Assembly: GCA_023390775.1 (NCBI GenBank)
Contig: JAEWCF010000087.1
Span: forward strand, 1 to 12,299
Length of the DNA stretch: 12,299 bases
Direction: 5' to 3'
Origin: Bacteroidota bacterium
GTDB lineage: Bacteria > Bacteroidota > Bacteroidia > Flavobacteriales > Flavobacteriaceae
Shown: positions 7,248-12,299 of the stretch, piece by piece
Layout of the letters: every line of letters begins with the position of its first letter
How positions within the stretch are numbered: position 1 is the stretch's first letter
Position numbers and translations under genes: made by a program
Notes under the pieces: generated by a model
Told to the model about the DNA's origin: nothing
Seen by the model: the letters and a program-made list of their open reading frames with translations, nothing else
Database searches by the model: none

Positions 7248-7993
7248 TGGCCTAGCTTAATATTGAATTGATTCCCCGACCTCACCGGTATTTGCACAAG
7301 TTTCGCGTCGACAGCCCTCAGCCGGGAAGCGATGTTCCGAAGCCCGCTTCCGTGGGATGCCCGGGACATTGCGGCAAAATCAAAGGGTTTCCCATCGTCG
7401 ATAATTTCGATTTCACTGCCCTTCTCATCAGCAGACAATCGCACAAGGCAATGGGAGATGTTGCCATATTTGACCATGTTGGTTGTGAATTCCTGGATGA
7501 CCCTGAACAATTCGTATTCAACGGCAAGCGGCTTTCCGGGCCATTCGCCCTCGACCTTGAATTCGGCCCCGGTCCTGGCCGAGAGCCGCTCGAAATTGTC
7601 GTTTAGCGCAGCGGCGATTCCAAGCGATTCCAGCAGGGGCGGCATGAGTTTATAGGAAACCATCCGCGTATTGTCCAAGGCATTGTCGATCCCGTCCCGG
7701 ATCTCGCGCAGCATCTCCGTGGCCGATGCCGGTTGCTTTTCAAGCAAGGCCAGGTAATATTTGATGGCGCTGAGGTCGCCACAGACCCCGTCGTGAAGGT
7801 CGGCGGCTATGCGCATGCGTTCCTGCTGTTCGGATTCGATGGATACGCGCAATAACTGTTCGGCTTCCGCGCGCTTGATCTTTGCGAGGTTCCCCTGGTA
7901 GAACACGACCAGGAAAATCAGGCCGAAGGTCAAAAACAGCATGATGGCCGTCCCGATCCAGAATATCGGTATTACGTCTTGCGTCCCTTCCAT
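7244..7993 (-). CDS. HisKA_3-type sensor histidine kinase with minimal sensor part
   Basis: A 249-aa kinase. One membrane helix (about residues 8-32) is followed by a short coiled stretch and the HisKA_3 dimerisation helix ERMRIAADLHDGVCGDLSAI with the phospho-accepting His67. The HATPase_c domain shows the N-box (TTNMVKYGN, Asn172), the G1 box DDGKPF (Asp200-Gly201) and the G2 region GSGLRNIASR (about 215-224). There is no periplasmic or PAS sensor domain, so input must come from another protein; the 7TM product encoded just upstream is the obvious partner. The start overlaps the end of that gene by 22 bases, and its own stop overlaps the response regulator start by 4. HisKA_3 kinases pair with NarL-type regulators, as here. 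Confidence 0.93.
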   Translation of the reverse strand: MEGTQDVIPIFWIGTAIMLFLTFGLIFLVVFYQGNLAKIKRAEAEQLLRVSIESEQQERMRIAADLHDGVCGDLSAIKYYLALLEKQPASATEMLREIRDGIDNALDNTRMVSYKLMPPLLESLGIAAALNDNFERLSARTGAEFKVEGEWPGKPLAVEYELFRVIQEFTTNMVKYGNISHCLVRLSADEKGSEIEIIDDGKPFDFAAMSRASHGSGLRNIASRLRAVDAKLVQIPVRSGNQFNIKLGQ

Positions 7994-8622
7994 ATTGCCA
8001 CTATAAATATCACTCGGGCAAGCGCGCCCATGAAAATGTTGAACACCCAGAAATCAAGCAGGAAATTCACGCCTTCTGCCTTGCGGACCAGCGATGAATA
8101 CAAAAATAAGAATATCGTCGCGGCCGAGTAGATGAAAATCCCGGAGATCATGTAAAACGATCCCATCGACAGCAACGAGGTATCCTCCATCTCCATGAAT
8201 TTCTGCCGGAACCACCCGAAGGTAAAATAAAAGACGAAAACCGTTGCCAGGGGTACCATGACCTGATCGGCCTGTTGGAGGTCGTACTGGTCAAAATTGA
8301 TGGCGAGGTAGGCACAGACTACCACGTGCAGGGCCGCGGCAAACCAGAGCGCCGCCCTTTCGCCACGCAGGACCCGGGAATAAAAATAGAGAATCAGCAT
8401 GGGATCCAAAAATCCGTAAATCCTAAAGTAGACGGTAGCATCCACCCGCAGGAAAAAAGTGAAGACCTGCTCATAGACCGCCGAGACGCCGGTCAGCCAA
8501 AAATAGGGCACCGCGCCCCGCAGGTCGTCCGCGAGTTTGTTGCGGTTGATCAAATATGAGATCAGGACGCCCATTGCGGAGAGCGTCCCCACGAAAAATA
8601 ATAACGAGTAAATGTCCACCAT
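7972..8622 (-). CDS. Seven-helix membrane protein, candidate sensor for the adjacent kinase
   Basis: A 216-aa integral membrane protein with seven clear hydrophobic segments (about residues 4-25, 37-58, 64-85, 91-110, 120-137, 150-177 and 187-211), short loops and a basic C-terminus (WKGRKT). No enzymatic motif is seen. The order resembles 7TM sensor modules of kinases, here split off as a separate polypeptide. The chosen ATG at 8622 overlaps the upstream gene's stop by one base (TGATG), typical of coupled translation; an in-frame start 14 codons earlier would place a soluble extension in front of the first helix. It overlaps the kinase gene by 22 bases. The sensor role is inferred from context and from the kinase lacking a sensor domain. 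Confidence 0.8.
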   Translation of the reverse strand: MVDIYSLLFFVGTLSAMGVLISYLINRNKLADDLRGAVPYFWLTGVSAVYEQVFTFFLRVDATVYFRIYGFLDPMLILYFYSRVLRGERAALWFAAALHVVVCAYLAINFDQYDLQQADQVMVPLATVFVFYFTFGWFRQKFMEMEDTSLLSMGSFYMISGIFIYSAATIFLFLYSSLVRKAEGVNFLLDFWVFNIFMGALARVIFIVAIWKGRKT

Positions 8623-8933
8623 CAGCTCATCAGGACACTCGATTCGGTGCAAAGCGGGGGACATGGCCCGAAACGGTCGGTCAATACGCCGTCGGTCATG
8701 TCATCGCCCTCGGAATCGACGCCCACGCATACCGGGGCAAGCGTACCGTCGGGATTCATGCCTTGGTAAATCCGGATTCCGGCACAGCCCGGCTGATCGA
8801 GAATGAGCCTGATCACCGAGGCACTGACCAAATGCGCCTTGACATTTTGGGGGTAACGGGAGCGGTATTCCCGCACCAGTAAAAGTGCCGCGTCCAGATC
8901 GATCTGCCCGCCGCCGTTTGTAAATTCTGCCAT
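8622..8933 (-). CDS. Small conserved-type hypothetical protein with C-terminal CPPLC motif, first gene of the two-component operon
   Basis: A 103-aa soluble protein, starting MAEFTNGGGQIDLDAALLLV. The ATG at 8933 is preferred over one at 8990, which adds a 19-residue extension unlike the rest. Visible: a helical N-terminal half (LDAALLLVREYRSRYP, VKAHLVSASVIRLILDQPG), a central strand region with Cys50 and Cys69 (GCAGIRIYQGMNPDG, LAPVCVGVDSEGDDMTDGV) and a C-terminal CPPLC (Cys91, Cys95). I recall similar small proteins ending in CPPxC in many Bacteroidota, without known function. There is no signal peptide, so it is probably cytoplasmic. The paired cysteines could bind metal or respond to redox, which is inference. 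Its stop overlaps the 7TM gene start (TGATG), so it belongs to the signalling operon. Confidence 0.75.
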   Translation of the reverse strand: MAEFTNGGGQIDLDAALLLVREYRSRYPQNVKAHLVSASVIRLILDQPGCAGIRIYQGMNPDGTLAPVCVGVDSEGDDMTDGVLTDRFGPCPPLCTESSVLMS

Positions 8934-8976
8934 AGGGATATTCTTTGATAGCGAATGTACACAGAATTCGAGAATA

Positions 8977-8988
8977 GTGGTCAACCAC
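8977..8988. promoter_or_regulatory. GTGGT-N2-ACCAC inverted repeat upstream of the signalling operon
   Basis: A perfect 5-bp inverted repeat with a 2-base centre lies 44-55 bases upstream of the ATG of the CPPLC protein, inside the probable promoter region of the operon. Its size and position would suit a dimeric regulator, but such short palindromes also arise by chance. Confidence 0.2.
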
Positions 8989-9039
8989 ACGCAACAAAAG
9001 CCACGACCGTTTGTGCAACAGCATTTAGGGCATAAATAA

Positions 9040-9071
9040 TTGATACTTAGTGTTATAATCCTGTAACTTTT
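9040..9071 (+). promoter_or_regulatory. Candidate Bacteroidota-type promoter for a small transcript
   Basis: TTG at 9040-9042 is followed after 21 bases by TAACTTTT (9064-9071), which matches the Bacteroidota -7 element TANNTTTG at 7 of 8 positions, at a permitted spacing. It points rightward toward the terminator at 9166-9205, and no protein gene lies between. Short, degenerate motifs like this are easily found by chance. Confidence 0.3.
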
Positions 9072-9077
9072 TCCGGC

Positions 9078-9205
9078 TTTCCCGTAATCATTTCGGCGTC
9101 GCTCCGCACTAACTTTACACTATCATAAAGAAAATAGGTCTGAATAATTGCAAATGTGTGTGTTGGAAACCGTAACCATTGGGGTGGCTACGGTTTCTTT
9201 TTTTT
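9078..9205 (+). ncRNA. Possible small RNA of about 130 nt ending in a strong terminator
   Basis: The call rests on an intrinsic terminator on the + strand that no + strand protein gene precedes; the nearest upstream genes run the other way. With the candidate promoter at 9040-9071, transcription would start near 9078. Apart from the terminator stem I see no clear secondary structure, and it matches no tRNA, tmRNA or other RNA I recognise. It could be an independent small RNA, or only the 3' end of unrecognised antisense transcription. Confidence 0.3.
9166..9205 (+). terminator. Strong rho-independent terminator, + strand
   Basis: GAAACCGTA (9166-9174) pairs exactly with TACGGTTTC (9189-9197). 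An inner CCA/TGG pairing follows one mismatch, the loop is about 6 bases, and eight T residues follow (9198-9205). On the opposite strand there is no U tract, so it works rightward. No protein gene on the + strand precedes it within the window after 2841. Confidence 0.85.
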
Positions 9206-9302
9206 AAGGGCGCACAGGCTTGCCTTGCCGCCTGCCGGGCTGTCCGCTGTATCCGGCCAAAAAAGGCCGGGATGCCGCTTCCATCCCTTGCGCGGGCCCC
9301 GC
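9206..9302 (+). repeat. GC-rich structured intergenic repeat element
   Basis: The element begins right after the terminator's T tract. It has a perfect hairpin CCGGCC-A6-GGCCGG (9253-9258 with 9265-9270), a second potential pairing GGGATG/CATCCC (9270-9275 with 9281-9286), and an outer GCGCA/TGCGC pairing (9210-9214 with 9289-9293). The blocks GGGCTGTCCGCT (9237-9248) and GATGCCGCTTCCATCCC (9271-9287) resemble, from memory, a dispersed element frequent between genes of Flavobacteriia, possibly the Rfam Flavo-1 motif. This match is recollection, not a search. Only one copy is in the window. Confidence 0.45.
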
Positions 9303-9401
9303 GATAAGCAGATTATAATCGTGTAATATTCAGCAGCAAAGATATAAGTGACCCTTTGGGCCTTGACCATAATTTTACAAACGAACACTAATGAAGCCGA
9401 T

Positions 9402-9662
9402 ATGAAAAAGATCATGACCAAAATCGTCTTTTTGCTCGCCCTGGGCCTTGGCCTGGCGGCATGCAGGAACAATTCCGAGAATACAACCACCGGGGCCGGC
9501 ACCACCACCGATGCCACCGCCGAAGGAATGGAATCCACCGAGGATGCGACCAGCCCGGGGAATAATACGGGTACCGCTTCGGACGCCTCCAACACTCCAG
9601 GCGGCGGTACCATGACCGATTCGACAGGTGCGGCCTCAACCAAAACTCCCAACACACCCTGA
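9402..9662 (+). CDS. Small Thr/Ser/Gly/Ala-rich lipoprotein
   Basis: An 86-aa protein. The N-terminus MKKIMTKIVFLLALGLGLAAC is a lipoprotein signal peptide with lipobox LAAC (Cys21). The remaining 65 residues are low-complexity, rich in Thr, Ala, Gly, Ser, Asn and Asp, with no aromatic residues and no recognisable domain; the mature part is probably an unstructured, surface-anchored tail. An in-frame ATG four codons later is possible; one 18 codons earlier would put a polar stretch ahead of the signal and is unlikely. It ends 3 bases before the SPW-type membrane protein, so both are likely on one transcript. Function unknown. Confidence 0.75.
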   Translation: MKKIMTKIVFLLALGLGLAACRNNSENTTTGAGTTTDATAEGMESTEDATSPGNNTGTASDASNTPGGGTMTDSTGAASTKTPNTP

Positions 9663-9665
9663 GCC

Positions 9666-10031
9666 ATGAAAATCATAGAAACCAGAACCTACGGATATTT
9701 CGATTACTTTATGGGCATCCTGCTCATCATCCTGCCCGTGTTTGGCAGGACCGAAAACCTCGCGCAAATCTTAGTTCCCATGGTATTGGGGGCACTGACC
9801 ATCTTCTTTAACCTGGTCACCGCCTATGAACTGAGCGTCACCAATATCATCCCGATGAAGGTACGGTTGCGGTTTGATTTCTTCTGCGGATTGTTGCTGG
9901 CCGCTTCCCCATGGCTGTTCAACTTTGCGCAGTCGATCTATTTGCCCCATCTGATTTTGGGGATCGCGGGAATGCTTGCAAGCATGATGAGCAAAACCAA
10001 GCCGCAGGTGCGGCTGACGATTTGGAGATAA
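9666..10031 (+). CDS. SPW-repeat-like four-helix membrane protein
   Basis: A 121-aa protein with four hydrophobic segments (about residues 12-26, 35-53, 70-88 and 92-106). The segment FDFFCGLLLAASPWLFNF (about 70-87) carries the Ser-Pro-Trp signature of the SPW repeat family, and the first half (YFDYFMGILLIILPVFG) looks like the diverged first copy. SPW proteins are small inner-membrane proteins of unknown biochemical role, often near stress-related genes. The ATG lies 3 bases after the lipoprotein stop, and a bidirectional terminator begins at its stop codon, so it ends the transcript. Confidence 0.8.
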   Translation: MKIIETRTYGYFDYFMGILLIILPVFGRTENLAQILVPMVLGALTIFFNLVTAYELSVTNIIPMKVRLRFDFFCGLLLAASPWLFNFAQSIYLPHLILGIAGMLASMMSKTKPQVRLTIWR

Positions 10032-10062
10032 AAAAAAAGCGGCCTTGGAGCCGCTTTTTTTT
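10031..10062. terminator. Bidirectional rho-independent terminator
   Basis: A8-GCGGC (10031-10043) pairs with GCCGC-T8 (10050-10062) around a 6-base loop, so both strands carry a stem followed by a run of eight T. It ends the lipoprotein/SPW transcript on the + strand and the 146-aa membrane protein gene on the - strand. It overlaps both stop codons. Confidence 0.9.
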
Positions 10063-10501
10063 ATGAGGGAAAAATCATGTACACTACCGCGGCGCCGGCC
10101 GCGAAAAATATGTGCGCAAAAAATAACTGCAGGTAATATTGCCCAAATTTAACCGGAGGATTGTTGGCCGGAATCCGAAAAATGAGCATCCAGCCCGCAA
10201 TTCCCAGCAGCCCACTGATCGCACCCAATAATACGGTATTGATCCAATCCAGCGGAAGGACTCCCCTTTCCCAGATCACATGGTAGGCCAGGACGAACGC
10301 CACCCCGATCAAATAGTGGATTGCCCAGCCCGCAATCCTTCGGGCGGTTGGCGACAATTCCAGTTTGAGGGCCTTGAGCGCAAAATTCAGCAACACGGGC
10401 TCCTTGAAAAGCTTGTTGAAGCTCTCCGAAATCATGTAACTGAACGCCGTCATGAAGGTCGTTCCGGCAATCGTGGCCAAAATGATCTTGAGTATTTCCA
10501 T
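10061..10501 (-). CDS. Hypothetical four-helix membrane protein
   Basis: A 146-aa protein with four hydrophobic segments (about residues 3-23, 57-77, 86-109 and 122-143) and a basic loop between the first two (FNKLFKEPVLLNFALKALKL). There is no signal cleavage site and no catalytic motif. The overall look fits small integral membrane proteins common in Bacteroidota genomes; I cannot name a family. The ATG at 10501 has no purine-rich ribosome binding site. A weak hairpin just upstream (10512-10531) may separate it from the hydrophilic protein gene. The stop sits inside the bidirectional terminator. Confidence 0.7.
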   Translation of the reverse strand: MEILKIILATIAGTTFMTAFSYMISESFNKLFKEPVLLNFALKALKLELSPTARRIAGWAIHYLIGVAFVLAYHVIWERGVLPLDWINTVLLGAISGLLGIAGWMLIFRIPANNPPVKFGQYYLQLFFAHIFFAAGAAVVYMIFPS

Positions 10502-10511
10502 AAAAAGGGAA

Positions 10512-10531
10512 GGCCTGCCCTACGGCAAGCC
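10512..10531 (-). terminator. Weak hairpin, possible terminator of the cphA transcript
   Basis: GGC-C-TGCC pairs with GGCA-A-GCC around a 4-base loop, with one C/A mismatch. On the - strand it is followed by TTCCCTTTTTA, an interrupted T run. It lies 6 bases beyond the stop of the 116-aa gene and just ahead of the next start. It could terminate, attenuate or simply protect the 3' end. Confidence 0.4.
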
Positions 10532-10537
10532 CAATTT

Positions 10538-10888
10538 TTAAAGTGTTCCCAGTGTTTCAGGATTGCCTTCATCAGCATGGCGAAACGACGACACGGTCGG
10601 TACGAAATCGTCCTTGCTGCTGTCAAAGTGCGCCTTCTCGTTGATGTTGTATTTCTCCGCGAGTTCCTCGCTTCCCCGATGGTCGATTACCGACGGATTG
10701 TTGATCCCGTCCTGAACCAATCGTTCCTGTTCGCTGTACCCGCTGCCGGTGGTCAGGTTCTGATGCTCGAAACTGCGATTTCCGGGTTGCGGCGATTCGT
10801 TTGAAGACAACCCCTTGCCCACTTCGCTGGGCCGGTGCGAACGGTCAAAATTGTTGTCCGTGGTCTGGTCATTAGGCCGATTTTCCAT
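10538..10888 (-). CDS. Small hydrophilic, probably disordered hypothetical protein
   Basis: A 116-aa protein from the ATG at 10888 (MENRPNDQTTDNNFDRSH). It is very rich in Asn, Ser, Glu, Asp, Gly, Arg and His, with no membrane helix, no cysteine and no long hydrophobic stretch. A short helical segment (GSEELAEKYNINEKAHFD) is the only part likely to fold. Its composition recalls hydrophilin-type or general stress proteins, but no family is recognised. The start lies inside the last codons of cphA (17-base overlap, other frame), so it is probably translated from the same mRNA. A longer in-frame start at 10969 would read deep into cphA and add a basic extension of different composition; I reject it. 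Confidence 0.55.
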   Translation of the reverse strand: MENRPNDQTTDNNFDRSHRPSEVGKGLSSNESPQPGNRSFEHQNLTTGSGYSEQERLVQDGINNPSVIDHRGSEELAEKYNINEKAHFDSSKDDFVPTVSSFRHADEGNPETLGTL

Positions 10889-12299
10889 GATAATTATTTT
10901 TTTCGCGTTGTATTTCCTGTACGTGCGGGTCGTGTACCTGAGCCGCAATGACCCGGGGCGCAGTGGCACGTTCGAGTTCCTCCTTTATCACCTCGACGAC
11001 ACTTTTGTATTGGTCGCTCAGGGCAACGACCAGGTCGCCCGGCCGGGCAATCTGGATGGCGCGGCGGATGGCTTCGGTTTCCTCGGCGATCATTTCATAC
11101 CCGACCTTGCGGCACGAGGACATGATTCCCTGGATAAGCAGCGAATTGATATTGCCCTCGGTACGGCCCCGAAGGTCGTGCTCCTGCCTGATAATGATGT
11201 GGTCAAACATGTCGCAGGCGATCCGGGCGCATTCGGCAATGTCCTCGTCGCGACGGTCCCCGATCCCGGAGATGATGCCGATCTTCCGATTGACCTTGAC
11301 GGTCTCAAGATACTGGGCGACAGCCTGGTAACCGTGAGGATTGTGCGCATAATCTACCAAAATCCGAAAGTCCTTGAAGTCAAAGTAATTAAGCCTGCCG
11401 GGCGTCTGTTCGAATCCGGGTTGGAACGAGGACAGCGCATCCCTGATTTCCGAATCGCCAAAACCCCAAAGGGAGGCCGCAAGGGCAGCAGCAAGGGAAT
11501 TCGCGATCATGAAGTGAGCCGTCCCGCCGTAGGTCAGGGGAATGCTTTCGGCTTTGGCGATGCGCGTCGTTTCACCACCATTGACGATCGTCAGGTACCC
11601 GTCGGCATAAAAGGCCACGGGCTTGCCCTTCTGCCTGTGCGATGCGATCACCTGTGAATCGGCGTCCATGCTGAAAAAAGCCACATTGCAACTCAGCTCC
11701 GCAGCGACCTTTACGCAATTGGCATCGTCTGCATTGAGCACCGCCCAACCCGTACGCTTGACACTCCTCGCTACCACGGCCTTCACATTGGCCAGGTCAT
11801 CGAGCGTGTTGATATCGTTGAGACCCAAATGGTCCTCGCGGATATTGGTGATGATTCCCACATCGCACTGGTCATAGCTCAGTCCCGAACGCAGAAGCCC
11901 TCCGCGCGCGGTTTCCAGCACCGCAAATTCAACGGTGGGATCCCCCAGGACAAATCCGGCGCTCAATGGGCCCGTATTGTCGCCTTCACTGATGATGTAA
12001 TCGTCGATGTAAATGCCGTCGGTGGTGGTGAAACCCGTCCTGAAACCGCGGTTGCGGGCAATGTGCGCCAGCAATCGAGTCGTGGTGGTTTTCCCGTTGG
12101 TTCCGGTCACCCCGATGATCGGAATCCGGCTTGGTTTCCCCGGCGGGAACAACATGTCCATCACCGCGGACGCGACATTTCTCGGTTTGCCCTGGCTGGG
12201 TTCCAGATGCATCCTGAAACCGGGTGCGGCGTTCACCTCAATGACGACACCTCCATTTTCGCGCAGGGGCGACTTGAGCGTGGGGGCCATGATATCGAT
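10872..12299 (-). CDS. cphA: Cyanophycin synthetase-like protein (C-terminal part, partial)
   Basis: 475 residues are visible and the gene continues beyond the right edge; full CphA proteins are about 870-900 aa. The first ~50 residues end an ATP-grasp domain (IDIMAPTLKSP, GGVVIEVNAAPGFRMH). Then comes a Mur-ligase domain with P-loop GVTGTNGKTTTTRLL (GTNGKTT at fragment residues 66-72), ETARGGLLRSGL (about 129-140), ITNIREDHLGL (about 150-160) and the C-terminal Mur domain with LVDYAHNPHGY. ETARGG(I/L)LR and the ATP-grasp/Mur fusion point to CphA, not to MurE or folylpolyglutamate synthase. CphA makes multi-L-arginyl-poly-L-aspartate, a nitrogen and carbon store, by ATP-dependent addition of Asp and Arg. 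Whether this Bacteroidota enzyme makes true cyanophycin cannot be told from this part. The Mur active-site motifs appear intact. Confidence 0.9.
   Translation of the reverse strand: MDIMAPTLKSPLRENGGVVIEVNAAPGFRMHLEPSQGKPRNVASAVMDMLFPPGKPSRIPIIGVTGTNGKTTTTRLLAHIARNRGFRTGFTTTDGIYIDDYIISEGDNTGPLSAGFVLGDPTVEFAVLETARGGLLRSGLSYDQCDVGIITNIREDHLGLNDINTLDDLANVKAVVARSVKRTGWAVLNADDANCVKVAAELSCNVAFFSMDADSQVIASHRQKGKPVAFYADGYLTIVNGGETTRIAKAESIPLTYGGTAHFMIANSLAAALAASLWGFGDSEIRDALSSFQPGFEQTPGRLNYFDFKDFRILVDYAHNPHGYQAVAQYLETVKVNRKIGIISGIGDRRDEDIAECARIACDMFDHIIIRQEHDLRGRTEGNINSLLIQGIMSSCRKVGYEMIAEETEAIRRAIQIARPGDLVVALSDQYKSVVEVIKEELERATAPRVIAAQVHDPHVQEIQREKNNYHGKSA

Larger units (their letters stand above)
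8934..9401. other. 468-base gene-free region between two divergent genes
   Basis: No convincing protein-coding frame is present. From left to right it contains the leftward promoter region of the signalling operon (8934-~9030), a rightward candidate promoter, an AT-rich stretch that may be a short transcript ending in a strong terminator (9166-9205), a GC-rich hairpin repeat (9206-9302) and the AT-rich leader of the lipoprotein gene (9303-9401). A 162-codon frame on the - strand covers part of it but is antisense to the lipoprotein and runs through the hairpins. The motif TTATAATC(C/G)TGTAA occurs twice, at 9053-9066 and 9313-9326, with 13 of 14 bases identical. Confidence 0.7.

Noticed and set aside
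9188..9676. 162-codon open frame on the - strand over the lipoprotein and the hairpin repeat
   Set aside because: Its Val/Pro/Ser-rich sequence is the complement of the Thr/Gly-rich lipoprotein, and it runs through the repeat and the terminator. The lipoprotein has a clear lipobox.
10815..11657. 280-codon open frame on the + strand opposite cphA
   Set aside because: It is antisense to intact Mur ligase motifs; the encoded sequence is a Gly/Asp/Val-rich shadow with no recognisable family.

Overview
The window most likely comes from a member of the Bacteroidota, probably a Flavobacteriia-type organism with a fairly GC-rich genome. The evidence is the CcoG/CcoH protein style, short lipoproteins with a lipobox, few clear Shine-Dalgarno sites, a detached 7TM protein next to a NarL-type two-component pair, and an intergenic structured repeat of a kind I recall from Flavobacteriia. 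This placement is inference. No mobile element, CRISPR array, tRNA or rRNA was seen.

Left part (1-2841, + strand): the tail of a cbb3-type cytochrome oxidase gene cluster. It holds the end of ccoP, the Fe-S assembly protein ccoG, ccoH and a TauE/SafE-family membrane protein, with gaps of 5 and 6 bases and then a 4-base overlap. Converging on it (2838-5737, - strand) are hemN (oxygen-independent coproporphyrinogen III dehydrogenase) and a YcbB-like L,D-transpeptidase lipoprotein. Heme supply and cbb3 assembly both belong to low-oxygen respiration, so the pairing makes sense; the transpeptidase is probably only a co-transcribed passenger.

Middle part (5813-8933, - strand): a terminator, two small conserved-type proteins of unknown role (98 and about 106 aa, 2 bases apart), and then an intergenic strip with repeated TACGTA palindromes. 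Upstream of these lies a tightly coupled four-gene signalling operon, in transcription order: a 103-aa protein with a CPPLC motif, a 7TM protein, a HisKA_3 histidine kinase with one membrane segment and a NarL/LuxR response regulator. The kinase has almost no sensor region, so the 7TM protein is the natural candidate for the sensor.

Right part (8934-12299): a 468-base gene-free stretch holds a candidate promoter, a strong + strand terminator with no gene in front of it (possible small RNA) and a GC-rich hairpin repeat. It is followed by a Thr/Gly-rich lipoprotein and an SPW-repeat membrane protein (+ strand). A bidirectional terminator separates these from - strand genes: a four-helix membrane protein, a hydrophilic probably disordered protein, and the C-terminal half of a cyanophycin synthetase-like Mur ligase (cphA) that runs off the right edge.
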